From positions 186,001-250,000 of the forward strand of contig OY101130.1 in NCBI GenBank assembly GCA_956465555.1: a stretch of 64,000 bases of DNA, written 5' to 3'. The DNA comes from Nitzschia sp. pyKryTriq1 (Eukaryota; Bacillariophyta; Bacillariophyceae; Bacillariales; Bacillariaceae). Both the position numbers and the translations under genes were made by a program. Below the pieces are notes generated by a model, which worked only from the letters and a program-made list of their open reading frames with translations, searched no databases and was not told the DNA's origin. Positions 9,213 to 18,900 of the stretch are shown in pieces. Position 1 is the stretch's first letter. Every line of letters begins with the position of its first letter.

Positions 9213-11126
9213 ATGGACGATCTCAAGGCCTATCAGGCAGGAGGATTGATTCAACAAGTCCGGCCTCCCGTTTACAAGGAATACAAGAGTTTGCGAGAGA
9301 CATTGGATGGATCTGCGGCTCCGGCCGTTCCCCAAATGTTGCGGGGAGAAGATTGGGAGCAGGGCAAGGGGATTGAAATCCATTTGGCCTATGCTGGCGT
9401 TCTTCAATTCTATAAAGAACAAAATAAGCGTTGGCCGCAGTTGCATTCCAATGACGACGCCGACATACTCGTCGAGATTTGTAAACGTCTCTCCAAGGAA
9501 CGGCAAGAATCGAAATCGTCCGACTGTTTTGCACAAAGCATTCAGTGGGGATTTCCATCGGGAGAATCACGAGATCTGGATGCGTCTCGCATTCAATCCT
9601 TTGCCAAGCTCTTTGCGACCGAATTGACGGGATTTTGTGCCTTTTTGGGAGGCGCGGCCGCACAAGAAATCTTGAAACGGACCGGAAAGTATACCCCCAT
9701 TTCGCAATGGATCCATCATGATGAACCCTGTCTGATTTCGCAAGAGACATCGAATGTTAGTCCCTTGTTTGGATCTCGTTACGATCATGCCATGGCCGTC
9801 ATGGGAAAGGACTTTCAACACAAACTTGCCAATCAAAAAGTATTCTTGGTCGGTTGCGGTGCCTTGGGATGCGAATATCTCAAAGGATTGGCCTTGATGG
9901 GTGTCGCGACGGGAAAACAAGGCCATGTCTATGTGACCGATATGGATCGGATCGAAGTCAGCAACTTGAGCCGACAGTTCCTCTTTCGAGACAAGGATGT
10001 CGGATCGCCCAAATCGGTCAGTGGCGCACGGGTCGTCAAGGAATGGAATCCGCAACTTCAAATCACAGCACTCGAAGCCAAGGTCGGACCCGATTCAGAA
10101 GATTTCTTTGACGACAAGTTCTGGGAATCCCTCACCGTCTGTTGGAATGCCTTGGACAATGTCATGGCGCGGAAATATACCGACCAACAATGTCTCATGT
10201 ACAGCAAGCCACTGTTGGAAAGTGGAACGCTCGGTACGAAATGCAATCATGAAGTGATTCTACCATTTCGTACTTCGACCTATAATGATGGAAAGGAATC
10301 GGATGAAAATGAAACGCAAATTGCCATGTGCACTCTCCGATCCTTCCCTTTTCTTCCCCTGCATTGCATCGAGTTTGCCAAACAAGCCTACTTTTCCGAT
10401 TATTTTGAATTCGGTCCCGATCAATACGAAACGTTCCGCAAAGATCCGATTGGATTCTTTGAGCAACTCGATGCGATGGAACCGGGAGAACAACTCAAGA
10501 GTCTTCAAATGATTCATTCCTACATTGAACTCCAACAAAATAAAGCGGGAGGAGGAGGAGCAGCAGCAACAGCAGCAGGCTTGGACTTTGGAGCATGTGT
10601 CAAGGTGGCATTTGATCGATTGATTCAAGACTTTCGAACTTCGGTCTTGAACTTGTGTCATTCGGCCGATGTGATGGAACAAAGCAGTGGTACCAAGTTT
10701 TGGACCGGTACCAAACGCCGTCCTCGTCCCGTCGATTGGAAGTCGGGAATGCCCGAACTTATGGAGTATCTCTACTGTACCTCCAACTTGTACGCGGTCG
10801 TATGGGGTCTCGATCCTGTGCGAGACCGAGCCGCCTTTGAAAGTATTGTTCAAGAGCTACAGTTGCAACAACCCGAATGGACGCCTCCTTCGGAAAATGT
10901 CAATCTGAGTGAAGAAAATGACGACGAAGCGGGTTCCGGCGATGCAGCGGCGGATGCCGAAAAGCTGGCAACCATTTCATGGCGGGGGAGTTGGGTCATT
11001 TTATTGCTCCGACCACCGACGAGCGCAGCGAGGAGGGAGGCGCTGTACATCCGGGTTACTTTCTGCCTATTTTCCGTGGTAATCGGGAGCGTTCGACGAG
11101 CCATCAGCCATTCAGCCACGAATTGA
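9213..11126 (+). pseudogene. Captured core of ubiquitin-activating enzyme E1 (UBA1-like), truncated both ends
   Basis: The open frame has its first ATG at 9213 and encodes 637 residues. E1 similarity covers roughly the first 585, from the end of the first catalytic-Cys half domain through the active adenylation domain and the second catalytic-Cys half domain. Seen are the nucleotide loop VGCGALGCEYLKG, the acidic/Arg site DMDRIEVSNLSRQFLFR, PLLESGTLGTK and the catalytic-Cys segment MCTLRSFP. Missing are the ~400-residue N-terminal inactive adenylation domain and the C-terminal ubiquitin-fold domain that recruits E2, both needed for a complete E1. After about 10975 the frame reads unrelated Arg- and hydrophobic-rich sequence. 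It lies wholly inside the TIR element, so it is probably a captured copy of a host UBA1. The lack of stops or frameshifts over 1.9 kb implies recent capture or selection on the fragment. Confidence 0.75.
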
Positions 11127-11527
11127 TTATCCTGCCACATCGTCGATATCAACATTGTATGTTGCAAACACAGCAGAATGCTGCCTTCTTTCTCCAATCA
11201 CGGGGATTACTTCCTCTGCAGTTGTAGATCCCAATGGTTGGGTCTCTTTTTCTGATGAGCTCGTAGTACTTCGAGAAGACAGAGATCTTTAGGAAGTGAG
11301 ACGAGGCTTTTAATGAAATAGCTCGTTTCGGACATGCCTTTTAATGAAATATTTAAAGGGACTTTTGACCTTTTAATCATTTATTTAATGGAATTTTGAT
11401 TAAAAAGTCCCCCGCCATGTTGTGGTTGCCGAAAAGCTCAAGGCTTGTACTCCCCGGTGCAACACAGACCTTCCAAGCCGGAACAAAATCCACTGTATCC
11501 TTTTTCGAGATCCTCTTGGTGACACCA
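11127..11527. other. Non-coding interior of the TIR element
   Basis: This lies between the end of the E1-containing frame and the second minisatellite copy. It includes a hairpin-like inverted repeat, GGGACTTTT at 11358-11366 pairing with AAAAAGTCCC ending near 11412, set in AT-rich DNA. No gene was recognised. Confidence 0.45.
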
Positions 11528-11542
11528 CCCCTCAACCGCTCG

Positions 11543-11775
11543 GAAGGGCAATAATTGCTAAAATTGCCATTTTTGCATTTAATTGCTTTGACAATAATGC
11601 CAACTTTTTATTTATTGCTATTTTTGCATTTAATTGCTTTGGCAATAATGGCAACTTTTTATTTATTGCCCTTTTTGCATTTAATTGCTTTGGCGATAAT
11701 AGCAATTTTTTATTTGTTGCCCTTTTTGCATTTAATTGCTTTGGCGATCATAGCAAAATTCGCAATTCGCTTTTG
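11543..11775. repeat. AT-rich minisatellite, copy 2
   Basis: It has the same unit and the same orientation as copy 1 at 8799-9037, with the same lead-in (CGGAAGGGCAATAATTGC) and the same exit (CGCAATTCGCTTT ... TAAGGGGT). The two copies form direct repeats around the captured DNA. Confidence 0.85.
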
Positions 11776-11778
11776 ACG

Positions 11779-11832
11779 CCTAAGGGGTAATTCTCAACGG
11801 CTGACAAAATTTCTTTTCGCCGGGTGTCCCAG
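11779..11832. repeat. Right terminal inverted repeat
   Basis: It ends GCCGGGTGTCCCAG, the reverse complement of the left terminus apart from one base in the outermost two. It directly abuts the first retained codon (ACG, 11833) of the exostosin catalytic part. Confidence 0.75.
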
Positions 11833-12921
11833 ACGAAGGAGGACGAGATACCAGTACCAGTGCCGTCTAAGAATCTCAGCACACCAATTTTCCTTAAGGC
11901 TCCCTACTATGTCTATGAAGATAGTACTGCACTCAATTGGGGGAAGAACTTCGGGAGTCGGGGTTGGCGTTATCCGAATTATAAGCATTCGGAGGATTTC
12001 TGGCTGTATCGCGCTTCCCTTCGGCACCCGATGCGCACAAAGGACCCCTCCAAGGCAAAGCTTTTCTTTGTGCCTGTCTTGCTGGGCGCTGCAGCAGCAA
12101 GAAATATATGCGTCCATCTAAACTCGACATGGACGGAATGCTTTCATGGAAATGGATTGGAAAGAGTTACCGAAGCCTTCGCATTCACGAGTAAACATTT
12201 GGGCTTGTCGGAATACTTTCAGCGATCCCAAGGAAAGGACCACGTTGTCGTTTTCAGTCACTATCTCGTTCCTCCAAAGAAACTACTCCAAGAAGCCTCG
12301 AATTTGTATAAGTGTAACTTCATCAACTTTGAAGGTCGTCGTCCAATCCCTACTAGCAAAAATGTCTCGGCGATACCTGGTTGGTACGTGGGAAGTCCCT
12401 GCGACTCGTCTCCCGACGATGAAAGGACGCACGACTTTGCCCTGGTAGCAACACTGAAGCCTTCCAACAAAAAGTTCGCCTCGCGTGGGAATATTTGCAA
12501 TTGGCTACGAGAAGGCAATTTTTCTGTCTCCCACTGTGGAAAGGGGGGTCAATGCCCGGCCATAGCGAAAGCAAAGTATGGCTTCCATGCACGTGGTGAC
12601 ACCTGGGGCTCCAACCGTGTCATGGATTTGGTCTTGTCGCGAACTATTCCCCTCTTTGAGAATCGAAACCAATATGAGATTTTGCCACGCGTTGTGCCAT
12701 GGGAGGATCTGACATATTTGGTCGATGTATCAACTCGAACATCCTTTGTTGCTTCACTGAAGAATATCTTGTCTCGTCCCGCGTCGGAGTACAAAGAGAA
12801 GAGGCGCCTCATCGAAGATTATATGCATATTTTTGACCATCGACAAATCTATCAATTCGATGCGCACATGGCTGAACTTGCAACACGGCTGTCTTTGCAA
12901 CCTCGGAGTAAATTTTTTTGA
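11833..12921 (+). CDS. Exostosin-family glycosyltransferase (GT47), catalytic part
   Basis: This part gives 362 residues to the stop at 12919-12921. A frame opening at GTG 11824 would start inside the element's terminus, so the true N-terminus probably lies in the separate piece at 8619. The protein has exostosin character: KAKLFFVPVLLGAAAARN in the N-terminal half, and in the C-terminal half YGFHARGDTWGSNRVMDLVL followed by an IPLFENRNQYEILPRVVPW segment. This corresponds to the GDT..S.R..D motif with the IPV.F strand that binds the nucleotide sugar in GT47. Members add sugars to polysaccharides or glycoproteins in the Golgi; the donor sugar is unknown. Without the upstream anchor the enzyme would be soluble and mislocalised, so the allele may be inactive unless the element is removed or spliced out. 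Confidence 0.82.
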   Translation, partial: TKEDEIPVPVPSKNLSTPIFLKAPYYVYEDSTALNWGKNFGSRGWRYPNYKHSEDFWLYRASLRHPMRTKDPSKAKLFFVPVLLGAAAARNICVHLNSTWTECFHGNGLERVTEAFAFTSKHLGLSEYFQRSQGKDHVVVFSHYLVPPKKLLQEASNLYKCNFINFEGRRPIPTSKNVSAIPGWYVGSPCDSSPDDERTHDFALVATLKPSNKKFASRGNICNWLREGNFSVSHCGKGGQCPAIAKAKYGFHARGDTWGSNRVMDLVLSRTIPLFENRNQYEILPRVVPWEDLTYLVDVSTRTSFVASLKNILSRPASEYKEKRRLIEDYMHIFDHRQIYQFDAHMAELATRLSLQPRSKFF

Positions 12922-13119
12922 CCAGCTGCTCTATTTCTCAATTAATTTGTGCATCCGCCAGGAGAAGTAGTTACTATAATGGGCCCTCTATGAGTACTAG
13001 TTACTACCAGTATTGCTCGAGGAGTGTGGCTGACCGCGCTGCCGCGGCAGTCCCTATTTTTACTTCTCCGGTTTTGTACGATATACTCCGGTAATATTGT
13101 ACCATTAGCTGTCATCTTC

Positions 13120-14442
13120 TTAGCTGTCATCTTCGTTTGGTGGCTCGTGAGCAGGGTGCACATGATGCCCCCGATGCCGCTTTCTAGGTTCAAAAATAAA
13201 CCCCAGAGCCTCCAGTCTTTCGACTCGACTTTGCTTTATCTGATAGCCCGGTGTATCTACATCTTCATCTTTCATGAGCTTCCACTGCCGACGTTGACAC
13301 TGTACCCAAACGCTCAATGGGTGATTTCGGTCTGTGCTGGGAACGCTAGTATGGCCTTGCAGTCGCTTGTACTCGACTAGTTCATTGAATCGTTCCTCCC
13401 ACGTGGCATTGTGCGAGTCCCAAACAAAGCCTAGCTCACTCAGAGCTTCCGCACGTTCTTGCGTGAGTGTGGATCGTTTGCCTTGTTCTCGCAACTTCCA
13501 TTGGTATCTCTGTCTCTTGACCCACGTCGCCAAGGCTAGATTCTCCCACCACTTGTGAGGAACAAGACAGTGCCCGAAACGTGCCCGAAAGTCCACAAGT
13601 TCCTTGAACCGCATATCCCACAAAGCCGCTTGATGATCGGTGAGACCGACTTCATTGCTGGTGATGGTGGTGTTATCGCAGTTCTTTGCCAACTCTCCTC
13701 CTCTTTGTTCCTCTACTTGTAGTAGAACCGCCCCATTACCAGCAGTGTTGCTGCTGCTCGTCGTGCTGGTGGATATTCTTCTTCGTTGTTGTTGTTGTTG
13801 TTGTTTCATCGGTGACGGAGGGGTACGAGGAACACACGTAACCGTCTGGAGGAAACCGATATCCTGCTTTTCGCTTGCCAGTGCTATTGCAGGCCTCTTC
13901 TTGTTGTTCTCGTTGTTGTTGTGGTGGTGGTTCTCTGCTGCTGCTCCTGTGGTACTAACAAAACCCCCAAATCCACCTACGAGCAAAGGTCCGAGACATT
14001 CCAAGACGGAATCTTGATCTTGTAACAAGGCAGGATCGCTACCGACTTGAACATGGGCAACCACCTGAATATCGGAACCCAGGGGCTTGGGCGAGGGGTT
14101 CTGTCGTTGCTGGTGGTGTTGATGATGCAGATGATGAACAAGACCGGATGACGAGCCGGCAGCATTCTTCTCGCCGCAGCAGGGGGAGGACGACGCCGGT
14201 GCCTGGTGGTGATAATGAGCGTGTGATGGGACGAGCGAAGAAGAATAAGAATAAGGAGCCGCGGATGGCTGGTGGTGCGAGGATTCACCAACGTCACCAG
14301 GGCGATCACTCCGAGCCTTTGGCCGTACTAGTAGTTCCTCGTGCTGATGCCTGGACATGATGGGAAACATGTGTCCTCCTGATGCTGCGGCTATTAGTCG
14401 AGAATCGTTCGTATTGCTAGTATTACTCCAAGGAATGAACAT
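13120..14442 (-). CDS. Helicase-associated-domain protein (two HA repeats)
   Basis: The C-terminal part carries two tandem helicase-associated repeats (PF03457-type): WDMRFKELVDFRARFGHCLV with WVKRQRYQWK, and WEERFNELVEYKRLQGHTSV with WVQCQRRQWK. Each ends in a LGF-V/I-W/F hook. Such repeats are thought to bind nucleic acid. In diatoms they often occur, as here, without any helicase domain, in presumed regulatory proteins. The N-terminal 250 residues are H/Q/S/P-rich. The chosen ATG at 14442 gives about 440 residues; an ATG at 14370 (MFPIMSRHQ) is an alternative, and the longer open frame to 14499 lacks an ATG. A nuclear role is an inference. Confidence 0.8.
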   Translation of the reverse strand: MFIPWSNTSNTNDSRLIAAASGGHMFPIMSRHQHEELLVRPKARSDRPGDVGESSHHQPSAAPYSYSSSLVPSHAHYHHQAPASSSPCCGEKNAAGSSSGLVHHLHHQHHQQRQNPSPKPLGSDIQVVAHVQVGSDPALLQDQDSVLECLGPLLVGGFGGFVSTTGAAAENHHHNNNENNKKRPAIALASEKQDIGFLQTVTCVPRTPPSPMKQQQQQQRRRISTSTTSSSNTAGNGAVLLQVEEQRGGELAKNCDNTTITSNEVGLTDHQAALWDMRFKELVDFRARFGHCLVPHKWWENLALATWVKRQRYQWKLREQGKRSTLTQERAEALSELGFVWDSHNATWEERFNELVEYKRLQGHTSVPSTDRNHPLSVWVQCQRRQWKLMKDEDVDTPGYQIKQSRVERLEALGFIFEPRKRHRGHHVHPAHEPPNEDDS

Positions 14443-15981
14443 AAAAGGGATCAGATTTGGTGTGGTGGTACTCCAAATACTGCTGATATTCTTGCTCAAC
14501 AGGCAGGATAACTATAATTGTCATCGTCGTTCTTCCGATCCGATGAAGGATAATAATTTGTGGCAGGTGTGTGCGACCGACGCTCCGCGGCAGACGACGA
14601 ATGAACCACATGCATAACATGGGCTTGAATAATTCTTCTTGCGAAAAGATTGCGAAAACAACGAGAGGAGAGTGCACAGTCTAATCGTGTTGTCTACAAC
14701 TACTCGATGTACCTGGTGTACTTGGCTTGAACCAAGTAAGATGCTGACGGTTTCGTAAACTTCAAGTTGGAGAACTCCAAGAGGGAGAAGAGCGGACTCC
14801 ATATAATATACCGGATTCTACTTAACGAGACTTATTCGAAACGAGAACATAGAGAAACCGAACTGGAGTGCCGATCGTTGGACGAATTATGGTCCACCAC
14901 TGCACGCATGCAATAAAACATCAAGGTGGCGAACTTTGGTTATCCTTATTTAGGAATTCTTCTGTGTTCTTCGTTGTTATCTAAAGTTCCCGCTTCACTG
15001 GAAACACAATCAACAGCCCTCTGACAGTAGCGCAGGCGGTTTGAGAGCTCATCTCTCTACTGCACTGCACTAATCGAAACCGCGGTGTCTGCTTCGCAGC
15101 ATGGCCCACGGTTCTTGGCCTGGGCCAAGAATAGGCCAAGATTGATTACTCGTAGTTTCTATTACTAGTAGAATTGGTTTGTGAAAACAATACATACTGC
15201 GCTTCTAGCCCCAGTATTTCCGAACGCCAAGCCCAGGAGCTCCAGAAGCGCAACATCATCTACAAACACAACTCCAAAAAAGAGACCGCAAGAGACAAGC
15301 TCAGAAATCCAAAAAGACAACGAATTGCAAGACCCTACGCTACAATTCTACTACGCAAACGAAACAGACAACTTGACAAGCGATCTATCCCTTTTTTACT
15401 TTTAATTTAATTCCCACCCGCCCGCCCGGGCCTTCCAGCTGGCGTCGCTAAGCTCGAAGTCCTAAGGATGTAGAGACCTTTGGTCGTCTCACGACAGCCA
15501 TGGTGACCTACTCTGAAAGACTGACAGTCTCCAGTGTGCCCTTGGATCCCCACGGCCATCGGGTGGTCGTACCTATTAACCACCACTTTCTTTACCTCAT
15601 CCACTGTCCCGATAACCGTGCGACTATTAGGCATTCAAATCGGGATATTTATTACATAAGGTTATTTAGGGATGGCCTGCTCGCGACCCCATTACATAGT
15701 GATTAGCGAACTGTAGAGTCGTCCGTCCGTTCCGTTACCCAATTCATCACGGACGTTAAATTTTTAAAAAAATTCGACCAATCAAATATCAAGTATGGCA
15801 TACATGCAGTACACTGCCTAGTCTACCGTTGGTGTGATGCTGATGCGTGCACCAAAACCTGAAACAGAAATAATAGCATTACAGGCCAGTTGTGGTATTC
15901 GATAACAAGTTTGACCGTGTTGACTGTTGTTGCTGCTGGTCCTACTGTACTATTACATTGTCGATCTATAACACTCACACC
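14443..15981. other. Long intergenic region, no gene recognised
   Basis: It lies between divergent genes. The segment 15181-15660 has open frames on both strands with protein-like but unrecognised sequence (for example minus-strand NRYDHPMAVGIQGHTGDCQS around 15510-15570), possibly a decayed gene or mobile-element remnant. The rest is AT-leaning DNA with ACTAGT words. The UGM-GT77 promoter should lie near its right end. Confidence 0.45.
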
Positions 15982-18900
15982 ATGGCACTCATATCCAACA
16001 TCCAGAGCCGAGTAAGAGGCGAAGTCGGTTATTTATTGGGAGCAAGACCCCCGAAATCTGCCATTTCGACGACATCAACTAGTGATCATCCAAAGAACAG
16101 CAAACGAACGCTGCTTCTACTAAAATGGGTTTTCGTTGTCATGATACTTCTAATGGCAATAAATGTCAGAATGAACTTATCAGCGATTCGAGCCATTTCG
16201 GAAGAGTCATTATTGTCGCGGTACGAAGCTTCTCGCAATGGAGATAGTACACATCATGAATCATCACCATCAACATCATCATCCCTCGAATCGCACTACG
16301 ATGTATGTATCGCCGGTGCAGGACTCTCAGGCTCGGTGCTAGCTGAGCGCTACGCCACACAACTCAAGAATAAAAAGAAGATCCTCGTTGTTGAGAAACG
16401 AGATCACATTGGAGGCAATTGCTTTGACTATATTGACCAAGACACGGGAATTCGAGTCAGCAAGTATGGTGCGCACTTATTTCACACCAAGTATCCTCGC
16501 GTCTGGAACTATATCCGGCAGTTTGGAGAGTTTACCCCGTACCAACACAAGGTTACCGGCCTCGTGAACGGAAAGAACGTGCCGATCCCTGTCAACATCG
16601 AAACAGTCAATACTCTCTTTAGTACCAATATTTCGACGCCAGAAGAAATGGACGCTTGGTTGAAGCAAGAACAAATAACCACATCGGCGGAGAAGCCCCA
16701 GAACTCCGAGGAAGTTGCCCTTTCGCGCGTCGGTCCAAGGCTCTACGATCTCATCTTCAAACCATACACTTTCAAACAGTGGGCCAAATATCCGGCGGAA
16801 CTAGGTCCCGAAGTACTTAGTCGCATTCCTGTGAGGAATAATTGGGACGGGCGATACTTTTCCGATCCGTATCAGGCGATTCCCACGGACGGATACACCT
16901 CTCTGTTCCACAGGATGCTCGACCGTCCAGAGATTACTGTCAACACCAACACTGACTTTTTCCAAGTGAGAAATAAAACAGTTTGCGATCGAATTTACTT
17001 CACCGGTCCAATCGATTCCTACTTTGCCTATCTGGGCTGGCCCAAGCTCGAGTACCGGTCCCTCGACTTTGAACGAAAGGTAGAGAAGAACGTCGACTAC
17101 TTTCAGCCCGGCTTTGTTGTGAATCACCCGCAAACCAATGATGACTATACTCGAATCGTCGAATACAAACATCTGCTTAATCAGTCATCGCCACATACAG
17201 TCTACTTTATCGAGCGATCAAAAGACGACGGAGAGCCCTACTATCCTGTTCCAAACAAAAAGAACAAGGACCTCTACCGACGCTATCAAGAAATGGCCGC
17301 CAAAGAGGAAGGAGTCGATTTTGTTGGAAGACTTGCTTCCTACAAGTACTTCAATATGGACGAAGCGATCAAGAATGCACTCGAGGTATTTGACAGAGAT
17401 ACCACCGGTATGGAAATGGCAACAAATGTACCAGGACTAGTAGTACCGACCGAGCAGCTCCCGGACTGGATGATCTCTACCCGATGCTCAGCTTTCAGCC
17501 TCGACTGCATGGCGCATGCACAGAGACAGAATACGTTCCAGGAATATCCTTTTCGGTTTGGATCAAGGCTGAAAGAACTCGATGGAATCGTTCAACTGGA
17601 GGACATGCCTCAGATACCCAATGATTGGACTACGTTGTTGGCGCGTCCACCGGTACCAGTTCCATCGTCGACGAACTACGTGTATCCCCCCGAGGCATCT
17701 CGTAGCGCTTTCAAGGCATGCATGGCTGACACGGAGAATCTTTCCTGGCAGGAACAGCTTGAAAAGCTCATGTCGACTGGAGTGGTCAGGATCGATCCAG
17801 AAACTGGAATGGTGGCGTTCACCTTGAGCGATTGGAAGTATGCGTACGACATGACTCATGACGTCTATGAGATGGCCAGGAAGACGGTCGGATTTTCCGA
17901 TTCTTTCTTTATGGTGGCTTTCGACAAGAATACGACAGAGATGGCCTGTCGGTACAACTATCCAGTTGTCTCATGGACTTCCGGGTCTATCCCCACCACC
18001 GGTAGCGATGGTACTGCTCCGGATATTATCTCTCTCAAGGCAGCTGTCGGCAATGCTAAATTCGAAGTGTCGTACGAGCTTGTCCGTCGCGGATTGTCAT
18101 TCTTTTTCTTTGAGATGGATGTTTGGTTCCTTCGATCGCCCAAACCGATACTCTTGAGGTTTCTAGACAGTGATCATGATGTGATTTTTTCTTCCCATCA
18201 AGACAATCCGCACGGTCCCAATATTGGCGCATACGGTGTCAAGGCCAAAAAATCCACTGAGGAGTATTTCCATTTATCAATCAAGATGACCACGGAGAGT
18301 CCGGCTACCCATGATCAGTTTGTCATGGCCGAGGTAGCTCGGCTGTTTATGCGAACCAAACTACGAACGAATTTTTCGTGGGGTGGCGCTTGGGAGGAAC
18401 CAAAGCCCTCTACAATCATGCCCAAGGTTGAATACCCCTTCACATTCGCTTACTTTACGGGTCACCATTTTGCTGCGGATATGCATCCTATTATAACCGA
18501 GCAAACAATAGCCATCCATACATTGTGCGGGGGACCACTTCGAACGCCACATGGAAAGAAAATGGTTGCCAAAGAGCGTGGCGCTTGGTATGGTTTCGAA
18601 GGCCCCACGGGAGAGGGTGGTTACTACTCCCGCAAAGGCGAAGGACGAAGAAGGTATCTCTGGATGGATGGCCATGTTTTGAATGGCTATTCTCTTACCA
18701 TGGAATGGGATCTCGAAACCGACTCGGGTCTCTATCACTCTGAACAATGTTTGAGATGGACTATTGCTACCATGATCGCACTAGCCCGTCGAACAAATCG
18801 AATCTTTGTTTTGCCAAAGATCTTGGACAACCACTACACTCAGTTTCTCTGGGTTCGGCTGGATTTGCAATCTGTCGAAGAGCTCGGTGTAGATGTTCGA

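Larger units (their letters stand above)
8739..11832. mobile_element. Composite TIR element (~3.1 kb) with captured gene fragments
   Basis: The ends are inverted repeats: the left end begins CAGGGACACCCGGC and the right end, read on the other strand, begins CTGGGACACCCGGC. Matching then resumes with AGAAATTTTG, CAG and CCCCTTA, about 50 bases per arm in all. Inside each arm is a directly repeated AT-rich minisatellite unit (8787-9047 and 11528-11790). Between these lie a ubiquitin-E1 fragment and other unrelated DNA. No transposase is seen, so it is non-autonomous. CAGGG-type ends resemble hAT elements, but flanks TTCAACAT and ACGAAGGA show no target duplication. It sits inside a GT47 gene. 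A pair of MITE-like units mobilising the DNA between them would explain the structure; a Pack-type capture is the alternative. Confidence 0.7.

Noticed and set aside
8739-11832. Target-site duplication around the TIR element
   Set aside because: The eight bases on each side (TTCAACAT and ACGAAGGA) do not match, and no other length from 2 to 9 matches.
15174-15634. Several short frames on both strands
   Set aside because: They are protein-like in places but overlapping, without clear starts or a recognisable family; mentioned only as a possible remnant.
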